A program made the translations under genes and the position numbers. Shown piece after piece: positions 30,554 through 45,572 of a stretch of 64,000 bases of DNA. Location of the stretch: the NCBI RefSeq assembly GCF_902362185.1, contig NC_044497.1:27486501-27550500 (forward strand), read 5' to 3'. Source of the DNA: Chanos chanos. Lineage: Eukaryota; Chordata; Actinopteri; Gonorynchiformes; Chanidae. Under the pieces are notes generated by a model. That model worked only from the letters and a program-made list of their open reading frames with translations. It had not been told where the DNA came from and did not search any database. Each line of letters begins with the position of its first letter. Within the stretch, counting starts at the first letter, position 1.

Positions 30554-33500
30554 ATGGAGATATCACATAAACACCGCTGGGAACGAGTCCTGATTTTAGC
30601 CGCGGCACTTCTGTCACCTGCGATCACGTAAGTACGGAGGTATTGCATCTTCAAAGAAAGAGGAGTCTTGACTCTGTTCGATTTTAACTTGTGATGTGGA
30701 ACATACAGAAAGAAAAAAAGAACAAACTATTAATTGTTGTAGACGGGCGCAGACAGACGAATAGGTTGTTCTCATAACTGAAATGTCTTCTGCCAAATAT
30801 CAGTTTTTGACTATAATCGGTCTTAATGCGATTACGGTCTGTACTAATTGTAACGGTTTCAGCTGCTAATTCAGCATTTACCCTTAGTTTCAACTCTATG
30901 TCCTTTCATATTGTCACTTCTATTGCCCCCCAGCATAAACATGGATACTAAAACATCCCATGTGATGTTTTCAGTCGCAATTGAAACACTGTAGATTCTG
31001 GACTCGCACAGAGGCACACACGTTAATCAAAACCACTCGTTATGTGTGAGTCGGATAACTATGTGTTAGAAACAAGCTTTTCTGTACGCACTGCTCCAAC
31101 TGTCAACGGCTACAATTTTTCACTAATAACAATATTATGCTTTGGACACATCACTTTCCAAAGGCCTTTTCAGCTGAGCCGTAGTTTTACAGAAATAAGA
31201 CAAGGCTTTGGAATGTAAGTTAGTTTGTTTGTAAGCTTTAGGGTCATGACCTTTTCCATGTATCCTGAGAATACGAGTCTGAAAATAATGGGAAAAAGAT
31301 AGATATTCACAATTAATACTGTATTGGAGTTTTCAGTATTTATTGTGCTCAGGTTAATGCTTTAAGACACAAATTACAGCAATTTTGTCAAGTCTAATTT
31401 AGATCATTCAGAATTTATTTTTTTCTATTTATCCATTCAACCTATTCCACCAAGAACACAAAAAAGACATTTAACACAGTTCAGCTCTTTTTTGACAGTT
31501 TGATTGAAACAGTTCTTCATATTTAAATATTTGTTGCACAAATATTTAAAATCAAAGATTTGATTATCTCTAAATTTAATTCATGGTTAATTCACAGAAA
31601 GGAGTGCATCACCCCTAAAGAAAACATAACTGTAAAACAGAGATATTGACTGAAAGGAACGAAATTGTTTTGGCTTAATTTCAGTAGGTCCTTACTGTTT
31701 ATCTACCACACACCTAGCCATGTATGAATAGACTGAAATAACCAAAGTGATGTGTTGGCAACCTTTGCCTTTTCATATGAAGATATGATGCCCAGTGTAA
31801 TTAATTATTTCCCTCCTGCCTTCCCACAGGGTATTATGCAATGACATTCTTGGCCTGAAGGTGGCAGGAGAGCCAGTGTTGACCCCCAGTGCGGTGTGTT
31901 TACGGCTGGCAGGCTTAAGCAAACGACAGATGCGTCTGTGTGTTCGCAGCCCGGATGTCACGGCCTCAGCCCTGCAGGGCATTCAGGTTGCTATTCACGA
32001 ATGCCAGCACCAACTCCGTGATCAGCGCTGGAACTGCTCCTCATTGGAGAGCCATGGGAAACTGCCCCATCAGAGCATCATCCTGAACAGGGGTGAGTTA
32101 TGGGCAGAGGGGACCAGTGAAGCATTGCTGTGCTGTGGGGTTAAGTCAAGATTAACCTCCTCAGTTGACATGGCTACTGGTAGTATCTGGCTTATTTGCT
32201 GAGTAAGTTAACCTTGCAGGGAAGAAAACTGAAATATTGAAATACTCAGGTTCCATATTCTCAAGAGCCCAAGTGGCTTCCAGATATTGGTTTGTATCAA
32301 AATCTGCAAGCATGTACCTCTGCAATACCAATGTTGGCCTTCTCTACTCTTCTAGATATACATTGGCTGAGCATGTCCAAAACGCTTCTAACACATTGTA
32401 TTTATCAGTGTCATAATTAGACATGTTGATGACTCAGTTTCCATATGAGAATGTGATTCAATGTGGTGCATGAGTTGCTGTGTTGGCAGCATAAGGCAGA
32501 CAGACAGGAGTACAGACAGACTGGCAGACAGACAGAGACATATCAATTTTTATTGAGTTATTTGAGTTACTTGCTATCTTTTTTATACAGTGTTTTTACA
32601 CTGTAGCTCGATGCAGTCAGTTGATCGTATGGTCACTGAAGCAGATGTTCTCTCTCCCTCAGGTTTCAGAGAGAGCGCCTTCATTCAGTCTCTGCTGGCA
32701 GCAGGAGTGGCACACTCTGTGGCATCTGCTTGCAGTCTGGGTAAACTGCGTGGGTGCGGCTGCGACCCCAAGCGTCGTTTGGACGATGACAAAATCCGCC
32801 TTAAGCTCACCCAGCTCCAGCTGCAGACCTTGCAGAGGGGTGGAGTGGGAGTAGCACCAGGCACCAGCCCTCAACACAGTGATCTGCCAGCCAGTCTCCA
32901 CTCCGCACACCCTGGTTCTCTTCTCAAACCCTTACCAGAAGACGTCACCTCTGTGCAAGAGACCTGGGAGTGGGGAGGCTGCAGCCATGATGCCCGCTTT
33001 GGCGTACGATTTTCCAGAGATTGGTTGGATAGCAGGGGATCTCCCCGTGACATCCACGCCCGCATGAAGATCCACAACAATCGAGTTGGCAGACAGGTAC
33101 AACAATCACTTCTAACAATAATTATCAATCTATATGCCTAAATCTGTTCACTAATTTTTGGCTATTCAAGGGTACTTTTGTTGTTTGTCAACAGGCGTGG
33201 TTAAGCCTGCAATTTTAAGTATGAGAACTACACCAGGAGCATGATCAAAGTTGCAAGTCTTCTGATGAATATAGACATGTAGAGTTTTTTCTCTTTCCAC
33301 ATATAGGTTGTGATTGACAACATGAAGAGAAAATGCAAGTGCCATGGGACCTCTGGCAGTTGCCAGTTCAAAACTTGCTGGTACGTTTCCCCCGAGTTCC
33401 GGCTGGTGGGTTCTCTCCTGCGGGAGAAATTTCTCTCCGCCGTATTCATCAACTCTCAGAACAAGAACAGCGGCGTTTTCAACCCACGGGTGGCCTTGGC

Positions 33501-33798
33501 CGCTGGCTCGGGGCCTGGGAGGGGCAGGCGACGCAGCATCTCGCGCGAGCTCGTCTACTTCGAGAAGTCTCCAGACTTCTGCGAGCGCGAGCCGGCGGTG
33601 GACTCCCTGGGCACACAGGGACGCATTTGCAACAAGAGCAGCCCCAGCATGGACGGATGCGGCTCGCTGTGCTGTGGCCGCGGGCACAACATCCTGAAGC
33701 AGACGCGGAGCGAACGCTGCCACTGCCGCTTCCACTGGTGCTGTTACGTGCTCTGCGAAGAGTGTCGGGTCACGGAGTGGGTCAATGTGTGCAAATGA
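30554..33798 (+). CDS. wnt10b: Wnt10b secreted signalling ligand
   Basis: Four exons: 30554-30627, 31830-32092, 32663-33096 and 33307-33798, coding 420 residues (389 in human). The chosen ATG begins a signal peptide ([20 protein letters not shown]); an in-frame upstream ATG at 30242 would bury it. Diagnostic segments are [63 protein letters not shown] (acylated Ser at about residue 273) and the terminus TEWVNVCK. The extra length lies mainly in exon 3, in a poorly conserved Ser/Pro/His linker before TWEWGGC. Exon 4 is far more GC-rich than its surroundings. Wnt10b acts in limb/fin, skeletal and hair development and shares the intergenic control region with wnt1. Confidence 0.98.
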
Positions 33799-33852
33799 CG
33801 AGTCGGTGCCATTTTACCCCTTCACCACTGGACAATAGACGGAGATGGAGAG

Positions 33853-33854
33853 AA

Positions 33855-33888
<34 letters not shown>
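33853..33888. repeat. (GA)n tract in wnt10b 3'UTR
   Basis: Pure purine run 55 bases after the wnt10b stop codon. Confidence 0.92.
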
Positions 33889-33890
<2 letters not shown>

Positions 33891-35626
33891 TGGATCCTAA
33901 GGAGGTGATGATGTCTACTCTCCTCTTTCACACTGAGCGCTTTTTTTTTTTTTTTAAGTCTTTCTTTGTTTCTCCCTCTACCGCTCCTCTTCATTTACCC
34001 CCATCATCTGGGATCCATTTGCTTTCTGTTGCTGTTGTTATTCTTGAAATGCCAAGTCAGAGATTGAGGAGGAGGTGACTCATGTCATTTGTCTTTTTTC
34101 TCCCTGTTTGGACTCTGCCTCTTCAAGCATGAAAATACCCTGAACGCCATCTGCATTCCTCTCACAAACAAGGCACAACAGCAGGAACAAATTATTATTT
34201 AAAAGAATAGGCGCTGCCGTAAAGTACAGTTTTGTGTATGTTTGCATCTCCGAGTATGCATACTTGATGAAGTCTTCATGCCTTGGCCGTCGCATAGCGC
34301 GTTTACGAGAGGGAGTCATTTAAAAGTTGTTTAGATGGTGAAACCCATGCCATCAGACACAAAGCATGTAGAAAACTGGAGCTTTTGGAACTTTGGGAGT
34401 TCACTTGTGGCATCTTTCCAGCTCTAGGACAACTGAGCGGTAGACATAGACGTGACATTCAACCTCACCTGCAGCTCAACAGATGAATGACAAATCAGAG
34501 GGTTTGGGGCATAAAACAATGGGAGAGAAAGAGTCCAATTGGAGAACACTTGTGCTTCCCATGGATTTTATTGGTCAGATTAAAAACAGACACATTTTGT
34601 TTCATGGGGAAACCAGTGTACAGTATTTGATGCCAGACATCTTTAATGCAATGATGGAAGACTTTAAGGCTTTCAAATCAAACTGTATTTAGCAAGTTGC
34701 TGAAATGATTACAATCATACTCCTGAGGTTGTCTCATTTATTTTTTTAACTTCTGTTTTGTGAAGATGTTTCTTTTTTAGTGTATTAATAATAATTGTAA
34801 CGTCAAAACAACTTTGGCCTCAACTGTAGATGCTTTAATCTTTTTCGGTTACGAGTGGTTGGTTTCAACAAAAGCCATTTATTGCCTCACTTACTTCACC
34901 AGGAGACACAAATAAGTCTAATTTCTGCAGTGAAATAAAAAAAAAAGAAACACATGGTTTGGTCCCTCTTCAGCAAATTATGGAGAGAATGACCTACTAT
35001 AATTGTTAACTGGGATAATATTTCCTTTTGGAATAAATTTTCCAAATGAAGACAGGATTCACGGGAGGAATGATGCTCGACTTAGCAGGATCAGCTGTAC
35101 AAAGCTGACAGCCAGGGGAGACTGCGGTGGAGGACTGTTTGTCCCGTCTGTGCATCTGTGTCTGACACAGACTGGACTACTGTGTTGTTTACTAATTCAA
35201 CACAGGCTCTTGCGTTAGCACAGCGCTAACATCTCCATCTTGTGAGAACCCGTAAATGCGTACTTTGTATCCGGAGTGCATATCTGTATATCTTAACGAA
35301 CCAAACAACCCCAGGCTTTCATGACCAGAGTGGTTTGTTGCAGTGGTGAATTGGTTTAAAAGTGCAGAGCGGAGTTAGAGAGAGAGAGAGAGAGGGAGAG
35401 GGGAACTTTCCCAGTGGTTGCTCCCTGTTCTCATCTCATAGCATTTATGGCTCACAGTAAAGGAGAAGTGAGACAGAGTGAGAGAGTGGTGTGGAATGAT
35501 AAAGTGCTGGATTTCTGGTTTGCATTTCTTCATTCCTTTATCATTTCACCCTGGAGCTGCTTCAAAAGGGAATTTCCTGTCGCTGTTTCTCCCATGTGTG
35601 AGACAGAGAGATTGGACAGCCCTAGA

Positions 35627-35700
35627 TCTCTCTCTCTCACTCTCTCTCTTTCTCTCTCTCTCCCCCTTTCCCCCTCTCCCTCTCTCTCTGTCTCTCTCAG
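35627..35700. repeat. (CT)n microsatellite
   Basis: Interrupted CT/CCCT pyrimidine tract. A similar one lies at 36364-36424. Confidence 0.9.
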
Positions 35701-37296
35701 TGCAGCCACTGACACACACAAAGTAACACACTGACTGAGTCTGGAGTAATGACAACCAGACTCTGCAAAATTAAAGAGAAAGAAGGAATGGGATAATGCA
35801 GATAGAAGTTCTGATGCTAGGCAGTAGACAGGAAGATTGTTTGTTTTGCTACCACACATAGATAGATATATAAATAGATATATTGATATTTGCAAGCACA
35901 CGCATTCATGCTGTATTTCCTTACACACATCAAAAGAGATGAAAAAAATGAAACAGCTGGAAACATCTGCTTTTGGGCTTCTCGTCCAGCCTCCCCTTCC
36001 ATTTTGATGTGGGACACGGAGAAAAAGAGAAAGGGGAGAGAAAACACAAGGAGCCAGCTACCCAGAACATCAAAGCCCTTGCCTCAACGTGCAAGCGCTC
36101 ATTAGTTCTGCAAGCCTAACCGACCCGACTTGTGATTGTGTTTGCTAGGGTGCGCTTTGGCAAATACTTCAGAGGAAAGGCTCCTTTAAAATTATAACTC
36201 TCTCTCCCACCCTCACCCCCCCCCCTCCCAGTTCTCCATACCACCACCCCTACCCACTGTAACCCCCCTGTAACCTCCACAAACTCCCAACACACACAAA
36301 CACAGCATGCTCCCCCTCTCTACTCCACCCCATAATCTGGAGTGCAGCTGCAAACATCTGCTCTGCTCTCTCTCTCTCTCTTTCTGTCTCTCTTTTTCTC
36401 TCTCTTTCGCTCTCTCTTTCTCTTTTCCTCATCCGCTGAATCGATAAACACATCCATCACAAACCCGCTGACAGATGACGAGGCATGTGACGTGACACAG
36501 GGAAAGATAATTCTAATGTATCAACATACCATTTGGGGCAAATATGTCAGTCATGTCACAAACAGAGTCTACAACTGCTTAGTGTGTGGCAGGGAAAAAA
36601 ACTGCCACTGGTATTTTATTTTTCATCTCTTAAATTCTTATATATATTTCTGAGAAAGCTATTGCACTGAGGAGTAAATTCCCAAGTAAAAAATGGGGGG
36701 GTGTTCCGGATCAGTGTTTTAAATTCTCTTTGGATGGATATCCTTTGTAATGTACATTGTCATTGTGCTTTCTTCAGACCCTTATGATTTCATCCTCTAA
36801 AGTATCAATGCAAGTTCTGCTGCTGTCCCCCTCTCTGGAGGAGAAATTTCCTTTGCCTGTTTTGCTGCAGTCACAATATGACTGCCAAATCCTCTAATCT
36901 GCCAACATATTGTAGATTACTTATTCATTGGATCCCTCATGGCTGAATTATTCATTACAATATGGGTTTGCCTCAAGTATAAGGAATCAGCACTCAAAGA
37001 CATGATAGAAAAATGTGCCTTGAAAGACATTCAAATCTATATCGCAGATCGGTAACTCCATATATTCTTGACATTGATAATGCTGAGTGTTGAGAAACAT
37101 TCTCATCTTGTTATAAAAAGCCTGCAGAGGTAATTAAATGAAACAGTTAGTTTCAGCTTGCTACCTTATTACATTGTTACACATCTGACACATCCTGGCA
37201 CCACGGAAGCCAATACCATTGACTTATGCGTACTATATGAAAGCAAACCGTTGCGTCGGAAACCATTTGAATGGATTCTGTTAGTCGTAAGAATAA

Positions 37297-37355
37297 TCTC
37301 GCGAGATCCCAAAACAACCCAGATTTATACACGTTTTGTAGCACATATCGCGAGA
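37297..37355. promoter_or_regulatory. arf3: TCTCGCGAGA promoter palindromes of arf3
   Basis: A perfect TCTCGCGAGA palindrome lies at 37297-37306 and a 9/10 copy (TATCGCGAGA) at 37346-37355, just upstream of a noncoding exon with a strong donor. This palindrome is an established core element of TATA-less housekeeping promoters and is usually close to the start site. Confidence 0.65.
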
Positions 37356-37402
37356 GTGTCGCCTTGTGACTTGACTGAAATTGTCCGGCGTCACCGTCAG
37401 AG
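37310..37402 (+). other. arf3: Probable noncoding first exon of arf3
   Basis: A CpG-containing stretch after the palindromes ends at 37402 before a consensus gtaagt donor. The next same-strand acceptor that makes sense is at 39528-39529, in front of the arf3 start codon. The intron of 2.1 kb (37403-39529) shows no coding exon. The start site is not resolved. Confidence 0.5.
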
Positions 37403-39543
37403 GTAAGTAAGGATGCAGTGGAAATGGGGAAAATGGAAAATAAAATAACCTTACGAAAGTTATCCAAGTAAAGATAAATGACAACCTACTGTATACAATA
37501 ACACGGGTGTAAAAGCTGTTCTTGGTGTATTTTTCAAGACGTGAATATGTAGGCCATGTTGTCAGCTGCCTCAATTGTCAGTTGTCGTGACTGTGGAAAA
37601 CGTGAAAATTGTTTTGCTGATAATAGTTGCCATCGTATTCATGGAGCATACACCATGTCCAATTTAATCGATGAAAGCGTAAGTATATATTGAGATATGC
37701 TCGTGTTTCGTCAGTTACATCTATCGGAGCGCATCGGTAGAATAACATCTACCCATCACAATCTGCCCGCTGTGTGGGCTGACATAACCTACGTAATTAT
37801 TCCTGTTCAAGGATACCCATTCATTTACATAGTTTTCAGGATTGTGTTCCACGGTAAAATCAAGACACCGTCGTATTTTTTTCTACAAATTATTTATCTC
37901 TATGGAACGCAGTTTGTTGAAGTCTACGTCACTTGGAATGAAAGGGGGGAAGCGCCTAGGTTGATACTCACCTGCCAAATGACATGCCTTCTTTTGTAGA
38001 GATTTCCCTTCTCCAGCGAAAGGAAGTCCGTTAATTGTCAGGTCATCCTGTGAATCTACCAGCTTTTACAGGTAAAATTACAGTCGTTCGCCACCGAAGT
38101 CAAATATACAAAATATAAAAGCAAATTAAAGATATTTCTATTTTTTTGCGTATAATGGAGAAATGTGAGTTTGTTATATATTTCCTATACGTAGTGTCTG
38201 CCTAGTGTTTAGACTACACCAGTGAGCACACTGCATTTGCTATGTATTGTGTTCTTCTGAGGGCTGATTCAGAAAATGATAATTTTGATGATGCCACACA
38301 ATATTTCGACAAAGTACTGACTCAGTCCAGCCAGTCCAACAGCTCTGATGTTCTTCTAATGTCACCAATAAAGTTGTTGCTAAGGGGGGGGGCAGAGATA
38401 ATGTGTGATCTTGCGTAAGTCTGTGAGTGCTGAATATTTTTCCTCCGTTGTCTTAGTGATGTGACATGCTGTACTTTACTTACGTAAATGTTGTCAAGTT
38501 CTGGACTAAAGAAGAAAGATGCTTTTGTCACTTTTCATTTTGTTCACCCATGAACTAATGTTATTCATTTAACTGGGATAGCCTGACACTTGCTCTCAGC
38601 TGTTGTAAGTGCCTAGGTGATTGTATTGGATATTCTTTTTAACTACATTTAAATCAATTTAATAAAAAAAAAAAAAAGAAAAAAAAGAAAAACATAATTT
38701 CCTTCCACAGCCACCACCAGTGTTTTGCATAACCAAAAGTTACACCTCTGTGGCAGGTCTCCGTGCTTATTTTCAGACTTGGCTACATGAAGGACAACGG
38801 CCTGCAGAGGTGTGAAGTGTGCTCTCTTAGTTTGCCTCTTAGCTGGTTTGTGGTCATAAGGAGGTGTTAATGCTCTGAATTACTGTAAATGTTGCGGTGT
38901 ATGTAATGCCCATTTTTGTGGTTCTGTTTTCGAGGTGACTGCTCAAATTGCTCTGCACTCAGTCTGTGAAACTGGAAGAGGAAGAATAGGGGTAAAATGA
39001 GGCATGGCTCTGAGCCCAGTGCAATGGAAGTGGTGATGGAACTTTAGTTTATGAAATATGATACCTGTGATTTAAATTCTTACTGTTAATGTTCAAGTTG
39101 TTTCAGCTGCAGTGAAGCTTAAAGGACATTCTGCGCAATTAAGCAGTTTCAGTTGTGGTTGGATTTGGGTTCTATTGAGTCAAATTCTACAACTGACCAA
39201 TGCAACAACGGATGAAGTACAGGTTCCAGAATCTTAAAAATCAGTTCAAGAATCTTAAAAATCAAGAATAAAAGTTTTTGAAGCTGCAGGAATTTGTGGC
39301 AAGTTAAAGAAAAATACAAAACCAGTAAAGAATGAGAGGTACTCTTTGTCAGGATTAGCACTTTTTATGACAAGTCTTGGGACTGTTAGATAAAAAAATC
39401 ATGGTAAGCTAGGGAGTTTTTATTATGAGTCTTTGTGGTATTCACTGAAATCATGTTAAATGTTCAAATGCAAACTACTCACTAGTGCCCGATAATTTAG
39501 TGAAGCCCAGACTGTTCCTCTGTCCACAGCTAGAAGAAGCTAG

Positions 39544-41122
<1,579 letters not shown>

Positions 41123-43500
41123 GCGCATGCGGGTCCCGGGAGAGTGTGCGAGAAGCACCTGAGCTACAGCTCGTCAGGGAGAGAGCCAATGTTTGGAGTT
41201 TCTTTCATTCTGTTTACATGCTAATGACTGGAGAGCAGTGGCTATCCCGGAATTAACTCGACATTCCCTCCACTCCGCAATGTTTTTTCTTGTCCTTGAA
41301 ATGTCACTTGTGATACTGCTAGTTCATTTTCAATATTCTGCAATGACAGAAAAAAAATGGGAGAAATTAAGTAGTTTTATGCATATTCAGAACTTTCTCA
41401 TCATTCCCTGTTTGCAGGAATTGAAATAATTTCAGAATCCACATTTGGGAGATGACATTCTCCTGTCCCAAGTCTCTAAATTTATTAAAACACTAATTGA
41501 GAATGAACAGAATGGTTAATGTACAAGTGCTACTGTGGCATATTGTAATTATTGTTAAATGCAGGTCATTTAAACTGTCATAAAAAAACGTATTAGTGGC
41601 TGAGAACTTTGTGGGCTGAAGTTTTCAAAAGTTATAAGTGCAGCGAATGAACACAGGAGTAGTTTTCTCTGAAAGTCCCAGCACAGCTTTTAAACTGTTG
41701 AGGAATCTCAGAGATCGACCTGTGTTTTAGAATTTTTTTTATAAGTTCTAATATTGTTCTGTCAAACGTTTGATTTATTTGATTATATTTTATGTTTTTG
41801 CTGTGATGCTGTCCTGAAGATTTTACAGTGAGGTTATTGGCATAATAGCAAGGCTTCAGACCATGGCTGCTACGCGGTGGCACTGGTGTAATAGACAGTG
41901 GATGTAGAACCTTAGACTGCATGAGCGTTACCTTCTGTTGTCACTTTTTTGTTATTGTGATGACCTCGGTGTCCTTAAAGCTTTTTAAAGTTGTCTTTGG
42001 GAGAATAGGTGACTAGCCCAGTAGTTTTGGTTCGCTTGCCCTTGCATGTGTTTCTGTACAGTGTGGTTAAATAAAAAAAAAAAAACATACCTTATGTAGT
42101 TCTGACAGCTCACTAACTAGGAAACTACATCCTGTTTATGCACTTCATGTGTTTTCTCTACTCTTGCATGACTATGTGGCTTCTTTATGTGGTAGTATAG
42201 GTTCATTCTCATGCTGGATGGACGCTTGCTCAGGTCTTGTGTTTGTCCGCCCTCCTCCCCCTTTCCTTACACTGCATGTGTTCAACAAGTGTTGTGGATG
42301 AACCGTAAGAGCTTAGCATGTTGCTTGGCTCACTCAATGGTGTTGCTCAATGGTGTAAAGTATTTGCTGTACATATTATTTATATCAGAGCTTAGATACA
42401 GTGCATTTATATATATTTTTTGTTACATTATGTTGTGATGAGGTTCAGCTGTTTAGTACTAGGTAACGTACATGTACAACCACTCAGAATTGTTCATGTT
42501 TGAATGATTGTGTGTGTGTGTGTGTGTGTGTTTGAGTGTACTGTTTGTGTTAGTAAAGTATTTGCTACATTTTGCCATATGAATATCTTTTGTTTGAAGC
42601 TCCAGATGAAAGGATTTCCTGTAAATTATCAAGTTATAATATAATATGTTAATTATTTATGTTCCCTGTACTGGGAATCTATTGAAAAACTGAATATCGA
42701 CCAAACATTAAAGCAGTGATGTTTACTTGGAAGAGAGGAACTTGACAATCCCCTTTTTTGTCATTTGTCTCTTTGTTCATCTCTTCATTTGCTCTCTTGT
42801 CTGTCAGTCTGTTAGTCCATTCATTTGTCCATCCACCTACTCATCTGTCCATCAATACATCCAGCAGATTAGCATTCCATCTGACTCTGTCTCCCACAGC
42901 AACTCAGCTAATATTAAACAAAGCAATTTAATATTATTTAGGTAAACTAAAGTTTTTAGATGAGTGAGTGGATGAACACATTTATTATATGCCACCAAAA
43001 ACTTAATAATCCTGTTCATGAGAAGTTGTTGTGCTCTTTAACTGATAATACACGAAGTCGTAATCAAGGATGTTACTCTAGAGAATGATGGAATATTTTA
43101 CTTGGTCTAATCTGCTTCTAATGTGGGTTCTGTGGCCTTACGGTTATGATGTTAAAACATGTTTTCATCTTATTTAAGCTTTATTTATGTTTAATTTATG
43201 ACATTTTCTCCTATTACAAAAATGAAGATATATGAATAATTTTACATGTATTGATGTAAAATGAAATAGATGCTTTGAAGTGGTGAACATGTACACAGAT
43301 TGTTTAGTATTATTCTGCAGGACCAGTGGCATGTTCGATATTTGAAAAACAATGATGGTCCAAGAAAATGATTGACAGCCATTAATGGACATGTTTATGA
43401 AATGCCTGTTTTCCAGAAATGCAATGTATTTATTGTTTCAGCACACTATTGAAGTTATCAAACAAAACTGCCCAAATAAATTCTGTTTGGCCCAGCGGAA
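41123..43500 (+). other. arf3: arf3 3'UTR with alternative polyadenylation signals
   Basis: About 2.4 kb without another gene. AATAAA occurs at 42070-42075, followed by an A run, and at 43475-43480; ATTAAA lies near 42709. Human ARF3 is known for short and long mRNAs made by alternative polyadenylation, and this spacing would allow the same. A (GT)n tract lies at 42508-42531. Confidence 0.55.
42508..42531. repeat. (GT)n microsatellite in arf3 3'UTR
   Basis: About 12 GT units between the two polyadenylation signals. Confidence 0.92.
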
Positions 43501-43943
43501 CCACTGTGGACCCCTCTGAAATGTTGGTTTTGTAATCCGTTTGACTTCATTTATGGTTATTGGACTTATCTGTATTTTAGTTCAGAGTGTGTTGAATGTA
43601 TGGTTGTGTATGTGGCTGGGTGTTTTGGTATTTCAGCAGATCAGTCACTCAGGAATTCTTCAATAATCGAATGCGTACAAAAGTAATATGGTATGAAATC
43701 AAATAATGTTTTAAACCTTTTCATACAACGCATGTTCAGCATTCAGCTAGAGCGATCATATATAGGAATTTGGGGGTTTGAACATTTTTAATTGTTCTTT
43801 AAAAAAACACCTCAACTCTGTTTATGGTCACTTGAGTTTCAGTTGTTCAGTCAAGTCAGGAAAAAAAGTCTGAAATGAAAAAAAAAGTCTGCTAGACAAG
43901 GTGCCAACCTCACTCGCTTCATTATTTTTTGTTTTACTGGTTC

Positions 43944-43978
<35 letters not shown>

Positions 43979-45479
43979 ACACCCCCACACTTGGACTAAG
44001 AGCGTGTCTCCAGGGGTGTGACAGCAGTATGTGGGTCAGGGCTGCTCCCTGGGCTGCCAGCCCCTGTGGCCCCCTGCAGGTTGCTCACAATGGCGGCACC
44101 ACGGCGAATGCCATTTCTCAGATTCTCTCCTGTAACCGAGGCGCCCTTGCCCAGGGCACAGACTCACTGGCAGCAGCGACTCAATCAATTCATCAATCTG
44201 GGCCGAGACTGGTGTTGGTGGTGACGGTGGTGGTGGAGGTGGTGGGTGAGAGGTGGCTGACCACTGAAGCCAGGCTAGCCCACCCCCACAGCCAACCAGG
44301 CCAACACCATTGAAAGCTTGTGCTGAGGCAGAGATGGCTGAGCCATCATAAACTGGATGAGCTGTTGTGTTGCTCTGAATGAAAGTGTGACATATTGTCA
44401 TTATGGCTCATGGGTATATTCCAGATTCTAAATATTCAAATTTAAATTTGGCTGTGCTAGACACTTCAACAATTAATTGTGATACTAAATGACCCAATAA
44501 GCTGTTTTCAGAAATGGTAAAATCTTCATTAATTACTATATTAATATTAAATGATAGTAAAAAATCGAATTATTAGCAACTAAAATATTAAAATTCAGTT
44601 ATTAAAAAACCAACAAAAAAGAATTTAAGATCACCAGTTCGGACGGGATTTGTTAGTATTTAGTACTAAACTTACTGTAAAGCCAGTAATTTTGATTATA
44701 TTGATTTTAAAGGTGTTGAAATGATCCAGGTTCACGTCACTGTCCATAATCTATCCAAATTTTTGCCAAGATTAATTTTGTACGGTTCGACTCAATTCAT
44801 TTAGTAAGCCAAATTCAGACAATGTTTGCGCCAGATGCAATCGATTCTTGGCTAATGTCTCCCTCTGTTGGACACAAACAATAATTCAGAAAAATAAAAA
44901 TATCAACAAATCATTTTGTTGCCCGTTAGCTGGCAAGACATTTCTTAAATTAAGCTTCTGATGTCAAAACCACGCTTCAAACACTTTTAGTGACACTGAA
45001 AATATTTCTCCTTTTACAGAGACAGATTTTCCATGTCAGACAGATAAGTAATTTAAGTTACTGAAGAGGACTTGTGAGGGAAATAATTTAAAAGAATTCC
45101 AATCGTCACATTTCAAATTGTAAAACAGTGTGTGTAATACTATGGATAACCTCATCAGTTTATAAGATAGTTCTTTATTGAACGCGACCCATATAGCTCA
45201 TCGTAGGTTCAATAGAACTCTGAAACAGCTTTCACAGGACGACATGCGATGTAAACCAACTTTATTGTTCCATCCGCTGCAGACAGTGGTCGTTGCAGGG
45301 ACAGATTGAAATGGAACAGCTGCGCCGCGAACATCTATTTTATAAATTGTATGAATTCATTACTTTGTACGTGTTGTTTTTTACATTAATGTAATTTTGC
45401 ATATGTTAACCACAAACTACCGCCAACTGAACATTGACAAAATAATGAATTAACAAGAGTGGGAAAACAACTTGCTGTC
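43501..45479. other. Spacer between arf3 and phf8
   Basis: A (CA)n tract at 43946-43977 is followed by a GC-rich island (about 43990-44330) with a YY1-like ACAATGGCGGC at 44088-44098 and a GGT-rich run. Open frames there run on both strands but none resembles a known protein. From 44400 to 45180 the DNA is AT-rich with nothing recognised. Confidence 0.45.
43946..43977. repeat. (CA)n microsatellite
   Basis: About 16 CA units. Confidence 0.95.
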
Positions 45480-45572
45480 ACTGAGTAGGCCTCACACTGC
45501 CTCGGGATTTCCTGCGAATTCCGAACGCTATGACTCGCTTGGCCCTGCGGCAGCAGTTCAGATTCTACCCTC
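45480..45572 (+). other. phf8: Probable noncoding first exon of phf8
   Basis: A CpG-containing stretch ends at 45572 before gtaaga. The matching acceptor is at 46558-46559, after which 275 bases of 5'UTR lead to the phf8 start. The 5' limit is a guess. Confidence 0.45.

Larger units (their letters stand above)
33799..37290. other. wnt10b 3'UTR and spacer to arf3
   Basis: The likely wnt10b 3'UTR runs to an AATAAA at 34934-34939, about 1.1 kb after the stop. A (GA)n tract (33853-33888) follows the stop closely. Further on lie (GA)n at 35377-35401, (CT)n at 35627-35700 and (CT)n at 36364-36424. Repeat-free sequence at about 36760-36990 contains paired TTATTCAT words and could be a conserved element. 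No coding exon was found. Confidence 0.5.

Noticed and set aside
33166-33735. 189-codon minus-strand open frame and a 191-codon plus-strand frame at 33333-33908
   Set aside because: Both are alternative readings of GC-rich wnt10b exon 4, whose true frame has all Wnt cysteines.
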